64,000 bases of DNA, taken from Pseudomonadaceae bacterium (GTDB lineage: Bacteria; Pseudomonadota; Gammaproteobacteria; Pseudomonadales; Azotimanducaceae). The notes under the pieces are model-generated. The model made no database searches. It was not told where the DNA came from and saw nothing but the letters and a program-made list of their open reading frames with translations. The translations under genes and the position numbers were made by a program. Shown here piece after piece: positions 25,165-34,615 of the stretch; the stretch's first letter is position 1; every line of letters starts with the position of its first letter. The stretch lies in assembly GCA_024743435.1 (NCBI GenBank), contig JANSWO010000005.1, positions 62,001 through 126,000 on the forward strand, written 5' to 3'.

Positions 25165-25694
25165 AAACCACGCTCCGACGACAACCAGTTCGCAATGTCT
25201 TTGCCAATCGCCTTGGAGTTGCGGCCAAGCACCGCGCACGAACCTTTATAGGCGCCAAACATGCCGCCCATCGAATCGCGCGTAAACGTTTGACTGGCAA
25301 CTCGATCGCCGTCTTTAAAAAGTACCGCGGTCGCTTGCATGAACTTCGCGTGGCCAATGCCGGCGGCGCCGCGGCTGATCGCATCGTCAATCTCCACCAT
25401 GAGAACGCCACCGTCGACAGTCGTATCCAGCGACTCAACCACGTCGAATTCCAGGCCTCTCTTCTCGCCGAATTGCACCAGGAACTTCGACAGCTTAGTG
25501 CCCAGTTGCGTGCATTCGCTCTTCACGTTGTAAGCAATTCGGGCCTGGGGTGAGTAGGGAACATCCGCGATAACCTTGATTGGGTCCGCGGCAAAGACCG
25601 GCGTCCCGAGACCGGCGAACACGGTGGCAAGAATGAGCGAGGTGCGCGATCTAGAGCGCAGGCCGAGGACAAACGATTGGATCAATGTAGCCAT
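25155..25694 (-). CDS. Exported protein of unknown function
   Basis: This is a 179-residue protein starting at ATG 25694 (GGAG nine bases upstream) with a signal peptide (TSLILATVFAGLGTPVFAAD). The mature part is a small alpha/beta domain with DVPYSPQARIAYNVKSECTQ and a C-terminal SCAVLGRNSKAIGKDIANWL. It resembles small periplasmic domains of the DUF4410 kind, but I do not recognise it firmly. Two cysteines (in SECTQ and GSCAV) could pair. It has its own terminator overlapping the stop codon and lies 63 nt downstream of the RNase J-like gene on the same strand. Confidence 0.65.
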   Translation of the reverse strand: MATLIQSFVLGLRSRSRTSLILATVFAGLGTPVFAADPIKVIADVPYSPQARIAYNVKSECTQLGTKLSKFLVQFGEKRGLEFDVVESLDTTVDGGVLMVEIDDAISRGAAGIGHAKFMQATAVLFKDGDRVASQTFTRDSMGGMFGAYKGSCAVLGRNSKAIGKDIANWLSSERGLLM

Positions 25695-25757
25695 GGGGAT
25701 ATCTCCACCAGCATTTGAGGTGTCAGGACCAGCATTACGATACCGCAGCACTCTTAT

Positions 25758-27152
25758 TCAGTCAGCGTTGACAGCCACCAACTGGCCACGATCGAGGCCA
25801 AGCCGACCGGTTTTCACGACCTGTCGGCGTATGCCTGGCACGGGCGCCAGCATAAATAGATCACCGTTGTGGCCCAGCATCTGCCTTCCCACACCATTGG
25901 CAACCGCCACTTCCGCGTTCGCCGCCATGTGCTCGTCTTCTCCGTGTACGGGTATGGCTATCGCCGGTGCCACAGCGCGATAGAGGTCTGCTAACTCATC
26001 CCGCGCGGGATGACCCGACGCGTGAATAGGGCGATTACAGGCCTCCGAGCGAACCACCTCCACGCCCATCCTGTCGAAGCGATCACACAGCAAGGCAACC
26101 GCCTCTTCGTTACCCGGAATGGTGCGCGAACTCAGAACAACGGTGTCGCCCCGGGCAAGCTCCATATCCGGATGATTACCGAGAGACAACCTGTGCAATG
26201 CGGCACGCGGCTCTCCCTGGCTGCCGGTGGCCACCGCTAGAACCTCCTCTGGCGGCAGATAACCAAGATGCCGGCCATCGACCAACGTATCCGCCGGATC
26301 CAATAGCCCGCAGGCCTTCGCTGCGGCGTGATACTGAATCAGCGATCGACCGTAGAGACCGGGATAGCGACCGCAGGCTCGCGCGACGCGAGCAAGAGTA
26401 ATCAGGCGTGCGACGTTGCTACCAAAGCAACCCACAACAACGCGACCCTGCGCTGCGCCCACAACATCGAGCAGCCCGTCATAGAGCTCTCCCTCGCTCG
26501 TGCTACGGCCATTCTCCATGGCGTTAGTCGAATCACACACCATCGCCACAATCGGCACATCGAGCTGTGCAGCCAGGTCCTGCGCGGATGCCGAGGGGCC
26601 AACAACCGGTTGCGGATCCAGCTTCCAATCACCGGTATGAAACACGGCGCCAGCATTGGTCCGAATCAACAGCGCCTGGGACTGCGGCGTGGAGTGGGTG
26701 ATGTTAAGCCAGCGGATTGAGAAGCCAGCCAGCTGCTGCTCGCTACCCGGCTCGACGACGATGATCTCCGCCTTCTCAAGCAGGTTCAGTTCGGCCAGCT
26801 TGCGTCGGGCTAGGATCGCCGCAAACGCCGTCGCGTAGATGGGACAGCGCAGACGAGACCACAGGTGAGCCACCGCTCCCACGTGATCCTCATGGGCGTG
26901 GGTAATCAGTAAGCCCACCAACGATTCGCGACGCTGCTCGATGAAGTCCGGATCTGGCATCTGCACGTGCGGCGCCGTTTCTCCCGGCCGAGCGAACGTG
27001 ATGCCGCAGTCCACCATTAGCCAGCGACCGTCGTGCCCATAGAGGTTCATGTTCATGCCGATCTCGCCACAACCGCCAAGCGGCAGTAGCCAAAGGTCAT
27101 CTACATCGGGCGTCATCGACGATCCCGATGGCAAGGGCGCGAGGTCAGCCAC
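25758..27152 (-). CDS. RNase J-like metallo-beta-lactamase/beta-CASP hydrolase
   Basis: This 464-residue beta-lactamase-fold nuclease has LLPLGGCGEIGMNMNLYG at the N-terminus and the zinc motif THAHEDHVGAVAH (His85, His87, Asp89, His90). IRTNAGAVFHTGDWKLDPQP supplies further ligands, and the beta-CASP part shows SRTIPGNEEAV and ASGHPARDEL. RNase J degrades and matures RNA from the 5' end. At 464 residues it lacks the roughly 90-residue C-terminal domain of Firmicutes RNase J, as in many proteobacterial relatives. The GTG at 27152 is the longest start; ATG 27116 is a good alternative since homology begins after it. Confidence 0.85.
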   Translation of the reverse strand: MADLAPLPSGSSMTPDVDDLWLLPLGGCGEIGMNMNLYGHDGRWLMVDCGITFARPGETAPHVQMPDPDFIEQRRESLVGLLITHAHEDHVGAVAHLWSRLRCPIYATAFAAILARRKLAELNLLEKAEIIVVEPGSEQQLAGFSIRWLNITHSTPQSQALLIRTNAGAVFHTGDWKLDPQPVVGPSASAQDLAAQLDVPIVAMVCDSTNAMENGRSTSEGELYDGLLDVVGAAQGRVVVGCFGSNVARLITLARVARACGRYPGLYGRSLIQYHAAAKACGLLDPADTLVDGRHLGYLPPEEVLAVATGSQGEPRAALHRLSLGNHPDMELARGDTVVLSSRTIPGNEEAVALLCDRFDRMGVEVVRSEACNRPIHASGHPARDELADLYRAVAPAIAIPVHGEDEHMAANAEVAVANGVGRQMLGHNGDLFMLAPVPGIRRQVVKTGRLGLDRGQLVAVNAD

Positions 27153-27256
27153 TGGCTGAGCGGGTTACAGATGACCGTCATTGTGGTTCGCATGTATCAA
27201 GAGGCCGGACAGGGTGACAGATTCGTCGCGCGATCACCCCATATCCTGCGAGCCAT

Positions 27257-28246
27257 TCAGAGCACAAAGCCCAAAACGCGCTGCCAGAACCAGAATCCAG
27301 CCAATACACCCGCAAATGAAGCGATAACTCGACGAGCCGCGAGATCAATCGGTCGGAGCCGACGTACTAAAGCGAGCGCAGCCAGCAATACGGCAACAAA
27401 CGCCAGCTGCCCGAGTTCGACACCGACGTTAAACGCAAACAGCGCCGCCAGCCGATCATCGGGAGGCAAGCCGATATCGGACAGTACGGAGGCGAAGCCA
27501 AAGCCGTGCAGCAACCCGAAAATCAGCGCTACAACGCCGGGAAAACGCCAGGCAAGCGTCGATTCCTTATCGCGAAAAATCTCGGTGGCCAGGAATAAAA
27601 TGCTGAGCGCAATGACCGCCTCCGTCGGAGCGATGGGCGGGTTGAGTACGGAGAAGGTCGCTGCGGAGAGAGTAATCGAATGGGCGATGGTAAAGCCGGT
27701 AATCGCGAGAATGAGTTTGCGCACGCTGCCCGCGAGAAACACAAGGCAGGCAACAAACAGCAGGTGATCGAAACCAAGTGCGATATGAGAAACGCCGAGC
27801 TGGGCATACTGAAGAAACGTGCTCAACATACCTCCACTCGCCGCAAGCTCTATCGTTGTCTGATCCGGCGGAGCGCTGATGATCCGCGCATCCCGCGCAT
27901 TTGCAGACTGCCATCTAACGAGCGTCGCAAGAGAGGGGTTGCCGCCAGGGTAGCGAATCCGAATCGGGCCAATCGCCGCATCCGGGGCGCAGCGATATGC
28001 GACGAAATCGGCAGCACGACCGCGCTCGGCTTCAGCGCTTTCGCCAACCCGCTCGCAGCTGGCGAGTGTGACCAATGGAAAATCACGAGCATCCACTGAC
28101 GGTGGTACTTTCCAGGCGAGCGAGTAGTTTTGCGAATCCAGTTGCACCAGTTCAATAAACAAAGGCCGCGAATCGTGGGCGCTGGCGGCCTGAGTGACAG
28201 CACCGATCAGCGCAAACAGAGCCAGGTAACGGCACCGATAGATCAC
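27257..28246 (-). CDS. HupE/UreJ family membrane protein
   Basis: This 329-residue protein has a signal peptide (YLALFALIGAVTQAASA), an extracytoplasmic beta-rich domain (about 25-150) and six or so membrane helices. The family signature GVSHIALGFDHLLFVACLVF begins the membrane part. Relatives were linked to nickel uptake for hydrogenase and urease, but no such enzyme is here, so the real role is open. Its ATG overlaps the stop of the peptidyl-prolyl isomerase gene (ATGA overlap at 28243-28246). Confidence 0.82.
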   Translation of the reverse strand: MIYRCRYLALFALIGAVTQAASAHDSRPLFIELVQLDSQNYSLAWKVPPSVDARDFPLVTLASCERVGESAEAERGRAADFVAYRCAPDAAIGPIRIRYPGGNPSLATLVRWQSANARDARIISAPPDQTTIELAASGGMLSTFLQYAQLGVSHIALGFDHLLFVACLVFLAGSVRKLILAITGFTIAHSITLSAATFSVLNPPIAPTEAVIALSILFLATEIFRDKESTLAWRFPGVVALIFGLLHGFGFASVLSDIGLPPDDRLAALFAFNVGVELGQLAFVAVLLAALALVRRLRPIDLAARRVIASFAGVLAGFWFWQRVLGFVL

Positions 28247-29187
28247 CGCACCTCGCCCGCTGCAGCAGAAAACTCGGCAGAGATCAGCACATCGAATCGC
28301 GAAACAATCGCATCGGCGAATTCACTACGATCGGTTTGCGCACGCTCAGCAAGAAAATCCCGGCGAACTCTTGGCAGTACGTTGTCGAGAGCCGCCGGCT
28401 GCGCCGACTCACGCTGTGCGATGTAAACAACGTGAAAACCGACTGGCGACTGTAGCGGGCCAATCCAGCTACCAAGTTCAACCGATGGTGAGAAAACCGT
28501 ATTCGCAAAACCTGAACCGAAGTGGTCTTCGATTTCCTGCCTGGTTCTCTCCACATAGTTGTTCTGATAAACGAAGCGCTCACCAACTGAGAGGCCATCG
28601 GCAAACTCTGCCTGGCGCGCGTTCAGCGAATCTCGGGCGGTGATGGCTAGTTGCTCGGCTTCTGTCGCGGATCGCATCGCCGTGGAGAAGAAAGCGTGAG
28701 TTAACGTGATGTTCGCCGGCTGAGCGTAACGCTCCGAATTCTCAGAAAAGAAGGCGGCTAGCGTCTGCGGGTTCGGCTCATCGCCCGCACCATTCACGCC
28801 TTCCGCCATGAAATCCATCTTCTGTACCAACCGCCGGCGTATGACGTAATCATTGGCATCAAGGCCAAAGTCGATAGCAGAGCGGTATAACGCCTCCTCG
28901 CGGACGTAATCGCGAATCAGGTCACCGCGCTGCTGCTCGGACATCGCATCCAGTCGCTCGCGAACCCGCGCCTCATCAAACAGACGGGTGCGGTAGGCAA
29001 CAAACTCTTCGAGCCGTTTGCGATCAACCACAATCGTGCTGGATTCGACCGAAGAATCTGCATCACCCTCTCCGTCGGCCTGCACCCAATCGTACAGCGC
29101 GTACACCAAAAGGCTTGCGATCAGAAAGTAACCGAGCGGGTCTCGAAGCCAATCACCGAGCCCTGATGGGCCCTCGTTTGAACTCAA
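28243..29187 (-). CDS. Membrane-anchored peptidyl-prolyl isomerase (parvulin/SurA-like)
   Basis: This 314-residue protein has one N-terminal membrane anchor (PLGYFLIASLLVYALYDWV) and a periplasmic part. A SurA-like helical segment (about 55-130, with LIRDYVREEALYRSAIDFGL) precedes a parvulin-like domain (about 145-285), in which GSWIGPLQSPVGFHVVYI matches the family's end motif. It probably assists folding of a secreted or outer-membrane protein. It is translationally coupled to the HupE/UreJ gene and starts 19 nt after the DUF3604 gene, suggesting that these two are its clients or partners (inference). Confidence 0.78.
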   Translation of the reverse strand: MSSNEGPSGLGDWLRDPLGYFLIASLLVYALYDWVQADGEGDADSSVESSTIVVDRKRLEEFVAYRTRLFDEARVRERLDAMSEQQRGDLIRDYVREEALYRSAIDFGLDANDYVIRRRLVQKMDFMAEGVNGAGDEPNPQTLAAFFSENSERYAQPANITLTHAFFSTAMRSATEAEQLAITARDSLNARQAEFADGLSVGERFVYQNNYVERTRQEIEDHFGSGFANTVFSPSVELGSWIGPLQSPVGFHVVYIAQRESAQPAALDNVLPRVRRDFLAERAQTDRSEFADAIVSRFDVLISAEFSAAAGEVR

Positions 29188-29206
29188 CGACTAAGGCTCC
29201 CGGTGC

Positions 29207-31051
29207 TCAAGGCGTGTACCAGATTGGCGAAGTATAAGCGCGATCCTGAATAGCCCTCGGCACTTCATCGGGCAGCTCTACATCAAAGTACGCTGCATCA
29301 ATAGTCGTCCAGCGCGGACGCGGAATTTCCAGAACGCGGGCGTAGTAGAACGCTCTCTGCTTCGGATCGAAATCAGGATCCTGCCAGACCGTCGCGAGGT
29401 CCGCCCCGCCAATGGTATTCGTGTAGGTTGCGGAATCGACGTCAACCGTAGAACCGACAGCCGGCAGCTTGCCCGTGTCTGCGTCGATCGTTCGGTCGCC
29501 GGACCAAACCACATCGTAAACCTTCTCTTCGAGCGAACCGTCGCGCTCAAGCCAGCCTTTGACAATTTGCACGCGATCCAGATTTGCGCCATCCGGATCT
29601 TTACTCGCAACCACCATAAAGGATGGCGCGCGCCCCTTCGGCCCACGGGTCAGATCGCCACCCATCGGCACGCCAGAGCCGTAGGCGGTGTCCAGGTAGG
29701 AGGGTGAGTTCACGTCACCAGCTTCGTATTCCCAGCCGCCGAAGAACCGAACTCGAATTCTCGAACCCGTGGTCGCATACACTTCCCGGCGCTTCATAGC
29801 ATCGAAAATGGCTTCGCGCGTATTCTCTTTCGCCCATACCGCCGCATAGCCGGACGCCACGATGCGCCAGTTCTGCCAGAGAATGTCACCGGCCATCGCA
29901 TTGGTCATACGTTCAGGTGCCGGCTCTGATTCGGGGAACTTGCCGAAGAAATTGTCTTCTTCGGTCGTGCTGATGGTGTTGTGGCCGTCAGTGCTGGCGA
30001 TCATGCCAAACTTGAATGGGTTGACGCCGAGCTTGCGCTCATAGGCGAGGCCTAGCTTCAACGCGCCACGCGCATATTCGTGCTGCAGCATGTCGTCAGT
30101 TTTTTCGGCCGTGCGACCGATATTGTCCCAGTCCCAGTTTTCGAAGTCGGCGAACTCATCGTTAGGGGATAGCGTCGGGTGAGACTCACCATCACCCTTT
30201 ACCTGGCTCACTTCGTAGATGGGCTCCCACCTGGCACGAAGCTCGGCGTAGGCGCGATCGATGGGTTTTCCATCAACAGAGCGATCAGGAAACATCATTC
30301 CATTGGAGAGGTTGCCGTTGTGCGCGATAGCCAGAACTTCGCCACCGGTCTCCTCCTCGTAACGAGCAAGCGCTTTCCACAACTCTCGCGGGTCGAGACT
30401 GTCCTGGCCGGAAAATGGTGGCAGCTGCGCCACTTTGTCGGCGCCGTCTTTGTACACAACCACGCGGTGCAGATTGTTGCCTTCAATCATCGACGTCCAC
30501 TCATAGCCAGTAAGCGCTGTGAACAGACCCGGATCGTTGTAGTCGTCCGCAGTCTGGGCTACGTCTTCCCAAATCAACTTACGGGTCTTTTCCGGAAACG
30601 CGGGGTTGTTATCCGGATCGCTCATGCTGGCGGTGAAAGCGCCGATAAGCCGGCCAGGATCACCTTCATCAAGATACCCCTGCCACTGTCTGCCAGCGTC
30701 CGTACCTTTTACCGATGGATCGCCAACGTTGAAGCGGTAGTAGCCGCCCAGGTATTCGGCGTGGTCAGAGACGACGAGAAAGTCGAGGGGACGGCGCAGC
30801 TTCACTGTCATGCCATTGTGCGCCAACACTTCCTGGCCACGCGCGAAACGATAGGCGTCAGCCGGCGTTAGATTCATGTTGCCAAGCGAATAGGCATCTG
30901 CAGAATTGCGGGTGTGCAAATGCGTGTCACCCCAGAAGACGTCCTGTGGATAATCCTTACCGACAGCCCGCGAGTAGTTTTCGGCGCTTGCCGAGCCAGC
31001 AACCAACAGGCCAGCCAAAGCCAGCCCTTTCAGAGCGTTCAAACAATCCAC
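29207..31051 (-). CDS. Exported DUF3604 protein (PHP-like fold)
   Basis: This 614-residue protein is of the DUF3604 family. It has a signal peptide (LKGLALAGLLVAGSASAEN), then the opening motif VFWGDTHLHTRNSADAYS, whose His-x-His resembles a PHP-type metal site, with VVSDHAEYLGG and IAHNGNLSNGM as further metal-ligand candidates. GLIASTDGH-type text appears as MIASTDGHNTIS. It is presumably a periplasmic hydrolase of unknown substrate. Start is GTG at 31051 with GGGGAG six bases upstream. It heads the set with the peptidyl-prolyl isomerase and HupE/UreJ protein. Confidence 0.85.
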   Translation of the reverse strand: MDCLNALKGLALAGLLVAGSASAENYSRAVGKDYPQDVFWGDTHLHTRNSADAYSLGNMNLTPADAYRFARGQEVLAHNGMTVKLRRPLDFLVVSDHAEYLGGYYRFNVGDPSVKGTDAGRQWQGYLDEGDPGRLIGAFTASMSDPDNNPAFPEKTRKLIWEDVAQTADDYNDPGLFTALTGYEWTSMIEGNNLHRVVVYKDGADKVAQLPPFSGQDSLDPRELWKALARYEEETGGEVLAIAHNGNLSNGMMFPDRSVDGKPIDRAYAELRARWEPIYEVSQVKGDGESHPTLSPNDEFADFENWDWDNIGRTAEKTDDMLQHEYARGALKLGLAYERKLGVNPFKFGMIASTDGHNTISTTEEDNFFGKFPESEPAPERMTNAMAGDILWQNWRIVASGYAAVWAKENTREAIFDAMKRREVYATTGSRIRVRFFGGWEYEAGDVNSPSYLDTAYGSGVPMGGDLTRGPKGRAPSFMVVASKDPDGANLDRVQIVKGWLERDGSLEEKVYDVVWSGDRTIDADTGKLPAVGSTVDVDSATYTNTIGGADLATVWQDPDFDPKQRAFYYARVLEIPRPRWTTIDAAYFDVELPDEVPRAIQDRAYTSPIWYTP

Positions 31052-31233
31052 AACGATCTCCCCTGGGATAGGAAGCTGGTCTCCGCCGCTTAGTCAGCAA
31101 CGTGTCATCCAACTGCTCTAAATCCCGAATCCCCAAAACCTGAAGCAACGCCGGCGTGCAATTCAACACGAAACGATACTGCCATCAGCGACAAGTTGCC
31201 GGATTCAACGCGCAGAGGCAAACGCCAACTTAT

Positions 31234-33597
31234 CTAGCGCTGTGCGAGATCAAGCCAAGTCTGTACGACGGTATCTGGATTGAGCGAGATGCTCTCGATT
31301 TTTTGCTCCAGCAGCCAAGCAGCGAGGTCTTCGTGGTCTGACGCGCCCTGGCCACATATGCCGATGTATTTGCCTTTTTCCCGACACGCCTGAATCGCGC
31401 GCCCCATTAGCATCTTCACGGCTTCATTGCGTTCGTCAAAGCGGTCCGCGATCAAGCCCGAATCCCGGTCGAGCCCGAGTGTGAGCTGAGTCAGATCGTT
31501 GGAGCCGATGGAGAAGCCATCGAAGTACTCAAGGAATTGATCCGCCAGCAACGCATTGGAGGGCAGCTCGCACATCATCACGACCATAAGATCGTTCTCA
31601 CCGCTCTTGAGCCCATTATCAGCGAGCAAGTCGATCACCTGAGCAGCTTCATCGGTGGTCCTGACGAACGGCACCATGATGCGCACATTCGTCAGCCCCA
31701 TCTCATTACGCACAATGCGCAGCGCCTCACATTCCATCTCGAAGCAGGCACGAAAGTCGTCGGCGATGTAGCGAGAAGCTCCGCGGAAGCCAAGCATTGG
31801 ATTCTCTTCTTCCGGTTCGTACAACCGGCCGGCCACGAGGTTGGCGTATTCATTGGACTTGAAGTCGGATAGCCGCACGATCACCGGCTCCGGTGCGAAC
31901 GCTGCGGCAATGGTGGAGATGCCTTCGACGAGCCGCTGCACGAAGAAATTTCGCGGTGAGCCGTAGGCTGCCGTGACCGGTGCAATTCGGTTTTTCAGAT
32001 CGTCCGGAAGCGTATCGAATTCGAGCAGCGCTTTGGGGTGTATGCCAATCATCCGGTTGATGATGAATTCCAGGCGCGCAAGCCCGACCCCACGATGCGG
32101 CAAATTGGCAAACGCAAAAGCGCGGTCCGGGTTGCCGACATTCATCATGATCTTGACGTCCAGCTCGGGCATCGCGTCCAGACGAATTTCCTCGCGCTCA
32201 AACGGCAGCAACCCTTCGTAGACGAAGCCCGCTTCGCCTTCCGCGCAGGACACGGTTACATCGACGCCATCCGCGACCTTCGAGGTCGCATCACCGCAAC
32301 CGACTACGGCTGGGACGCCGAGTTCGCGGGCAATGATGGCGGCGTGACAGGTACGTCCACCGCGATTGGTCACAATCGCCGATGCACGCTTCATGACCGG
32401 CTCCCAGTCCGGATCGGTCATGTCCGTGACAAGCACGTCACCGGGCTCCAATGCCGACATTTGAGAGATGTCCGAGATAATGCGCGCACGACCGGAACCA
32501 ATGCGCTGACCGATGCTTCGGCCGGTCGATAACACCGCGCTCTTCTGCCTTAGTTCGAAGCGCTCCATCATCTGGCCGTCGTTACTCTTCACGGTTTCCG
32601 GCCTGGCCTGGACGATGTACAGCCGACCATCACCTCCGTCCTTGGCCCATTCAATATCCATCGGCCGGTCGTAGTGAGATTCGATGGCCAGGGCGATGCG
32701 TCCGAGTTCCAGCACGTCGTCGTCGCTAAGGCTGAAGCGCTCCTGATCTGCCGCTGGAACATCTTCGGTGACGACATACCCCTGTTCGCTGGGGTTTTCT
32801 GAGTACGCCATGCGCAAGTGCTTGCTACCCAGATTCCTGCGCAACACGGCCTTACGGCCTGCCGCCAGCGCCGGCTTGTAGATGTAGAACTCATCCGGAT
32901 TCACTGCGCCCTGCACAACGAGTTCACCCAGGCCGTAGCTGGCGGTTACGAAGACGACATCACGAAAGCCGCTTTCGGTGTCGAGGGTGAACATCACACC
33001 GCTGGCACCGATATCACTGCGCACCATCTTCTGGACACCTGCCGACAGTGCGACACGCTCATCAGCAAAACCCTGATGGGCTCGATAGGCGATGGCTCGA
33101 TCATTGAACAGTGACGCAAAAACCTCTTTGATCCGCAGCATCACCTCTTCGAGGCCCCGGACATTGAGGAAGGTCTCCTGCTGGCCAGCAAAGGATGCTT
33201 CCGGCAGGTCTTCGGCGGTGGCCGAGGAGCGCACGGCCACGGAAAAACCGGCATCGTAGTCCGATTCCATATCGGCGTAGGACGCGGCAATAGCTTGTTC
33301 GAGAGCAGCCGGTAGTGGCGCATCGATCACCCACTGGCGGATTTCTTTACCCGCAACCGCCAGCGCATCCACATCTTCTACGTCTACCTGTTCAAGACGG
33401 CTGCGAATACGCGCTTCCAGATCGTCCTTGGCCAGGAATTCCCAGAACGCATCAGCCGTTGTGGCGAAGCCGCCCGGCACACGAACGTCAGCGGCCGCCA
33501 GATGTCGGATCATCTCGCCGAGCGATGCATTCTTGCCGCCAACCTGATCCAGATCAGCCATGCTGACGCTCGACAGCGCCACCGTATACGTCGTCAT
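31234..33597 (-). CDS. ppsA: Phosphoenolpyruvate synthase
   Basis: PpsA converts pyruvate and ATP to phosphoenolpyruvate, AMP and phosphate for gluconeogenesis. The 787-residue length is normal. The ATP-grasp domain starts with [35 protein letters not shown] and WAKDGG. The swivelling phosphohistidine domain has [15 protein letters not shown] (His near residue 418), and the C-terminal PEP-binding barrel has [17 protein letters not shown] and [10 protein letters not shown]. It is divergent from ppsR, the gene for its regulator. Growth on uronates and acyl-CoA substrates would need it. Confidence 0.97.
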   Translation of the reverse strand: MTTYTVALSSVSMADLDQVGGKNASLGEMIRHLAAADVRVPGGFATTADAFWEFLAKDDLEARIRSRLEQVDVEDVDALAVAGKEIRQWVIDAPLPAALEQAIAASYADMESDYDAGFSVAVRSSATAEDLPEASFAGQQETFLNVRGLEEVMLRIKEVFASLFNDRAIAYRAHQGFADERVALSAGVQKMVRSDIGASGVMFTLDTESGFRDVVFVTASYGLGELVVQGAVNPDEFYIYKPALAAGRKAVLRRNLGSKHLRMAYSENPSEQGYVVTEDVPAADQERFSLSDDDVLELGRIALAIESHYDRPMDIEWAKDGGDGRLYIVQARPETVKSNDGQMMERFELRQKSAVLSTGRSIGQRIGSGRARIISDISQMSALEPGDVLVTDMTDPDWEPVMKRASAIVTNRGGRTCHAAIIARELGVPAVVGCGDATSKVADGVDVTVSCAEGEAGFVYEGLLPFEREEIRLDAMPELDVKIMMNVGNPDRAFAFANLPHRGVGLARLEFIINRMIGIHPKALLEFDTLPDDLKNRIAPVTAAYGSPRNFFVQRLVEGISTIAAAFAPEPVIVRLSDFKSNEYANLVAGRLYEPEEENPMLGFRGASRYIADDFRACFEMECEALRIVRNEMGLTNVRIMVPFVRTTDEAAQVIDLLADNGLKSGENDLMVVMMCELPSNALLADQFLEYFDGFSIGSNDLTQLTLGLDRDSGLIADRFDERNEAVKMLMGRAIQACREKGKYIGICGQGASDHEDLAAWLLEQKIESISLNPDTVVQTWLDLAQR

Positions 33598-33808
33598 ATT
33601 CCTATCCCTGAAGCCGAAAAACGTGTGCTCTCCGGCATCTGCCGGAAAAGCGCCATTCTAGCGGACCCGCGGCCGCCTACCTACCAATGCGCCTGACGGA
33701 TGAGCGCAGGTTGGCATTTGCAAGCGGGCACGGTTCACGCACGTGCTGCGTTACTATGAGCACCGCAGCATGTGGCAGCATGTGATAGCTCAGCAGGAAA
33801 CAACTTTG

Positions 33809-34615
33809 GTGAATCGCACTGTTTTCTTTGTCTCTGATCGCACCGGTATCACGGTGGAGGCTCTTGGTGAGAGTCTGTTAACCCAGTTCCCTGAGTTTGA
33901 GTTCAATCGGCACACTATTCCGTTTGTCAGCACACCGACTGCTGCAGAAATTGCAGCCGATCGAATCCGCGTCGCAGGGCGCGCAGACGGCCTGCCGCCG
34001 TTGGTCTTCAGCACACTCACAGACGAGGCAAGCCAGAGCATTATCGCCAGCAGTAGTGAGTTCGTATTTGACTTATTCGGCACGTTCATCGGCCCGCTTG
34101 AGCACGCCCTTGGCGCCGCTTCCAGCCACACCGCGGGCAGGATGCACGGGATGCGCGATCACGCTGCCTACGAAAAGCGAATGCGCGCGCTCAACTTTAC
34201 GCTCAACCACGACGACGGCTTGAGCCCTGCAACGTTTCACGAGGCTGACGTTATCCTCGTTGGTGTGTCGCGCTGCGGTAAAACGCCAACCTGCGTCTAT
34301 CTGGGAATGCACTACTCAATCATGGCCGCGAACTACCCGTTGACGGAGGACGATCTCGATCATCCAAGACTGCCCGAGTTCTTTCGAGCGAATCGGGCCA
34401 AGACCTACGGCCTGACTATCGCGCCCGAGCAATTGAGTCGCATTCGACGCGAGCGACGGGCTGAGGGTCGCTACAGCACCCTGGCCCAATGCCGAGCAGA
34501 GGTTGCCAGTGCGGAGGCGATGTTCCACAACGAGAACCTCAAGTTTCTGGATACGTCAAACGTATCCATCGAGGAAATCTCCGCGACCATCGTGCGTGAC
34601 CTGGGTTTGCACTAA
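33809..34615 (+). CDS. ppsR: PEP synthase regulatory kinase/pyrophosphorylase
   Basis: PpsR phosphorylates and dephosphorylates PpsA (ADP-dependent inactivation, phosphate-dependent reactivation). The protein shows RTVFFVSDRTGITVEALGES at the N-terminus, which suits a GTG start at 33809 (268 residues, AGGA about 11 bases upstream). An ATG at 33770 would add 13 residues. The nucleotide loop reads VGVSRCGKTPTCVYLGMHYS, as in known members. It faces ppsA across 211 bp, the standard gammaproteobacterial pairing. Its TAA overlaps the ATG of the following phosphatase gene. Confidence 0.95.
   Translation: MNRTVFFVSDRTGITVEALGESLLTQFPEFEFNRHTIPFVSTPTAAEIAADRIRVAGRADGLPPLVFSTLTDEASQSIIASSSEFVFDLFGTFIGPLEHALGAASSHTAGRMHGMRDHAAYEKRMRALNFTLNHDDGLSPATFHEADVILVGVSRCGKTPTCVYLGMHYSIMAANYPLTEDDLDHPRLPEFFRANRAKTYGLTIAPEQLSRIRRERRAEGRYSTLAQCRAEVASAEAMFHNENLKFLDTSNVSIEEISATIVRDLGLH

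Noticed and set aside
27257-28246. Nickel transporter for hydrogenase or urease
   Set aside because: HupE/UreJ naming suggests it, but no hydrogenase or urease gene is in the window; only the family call is kept.
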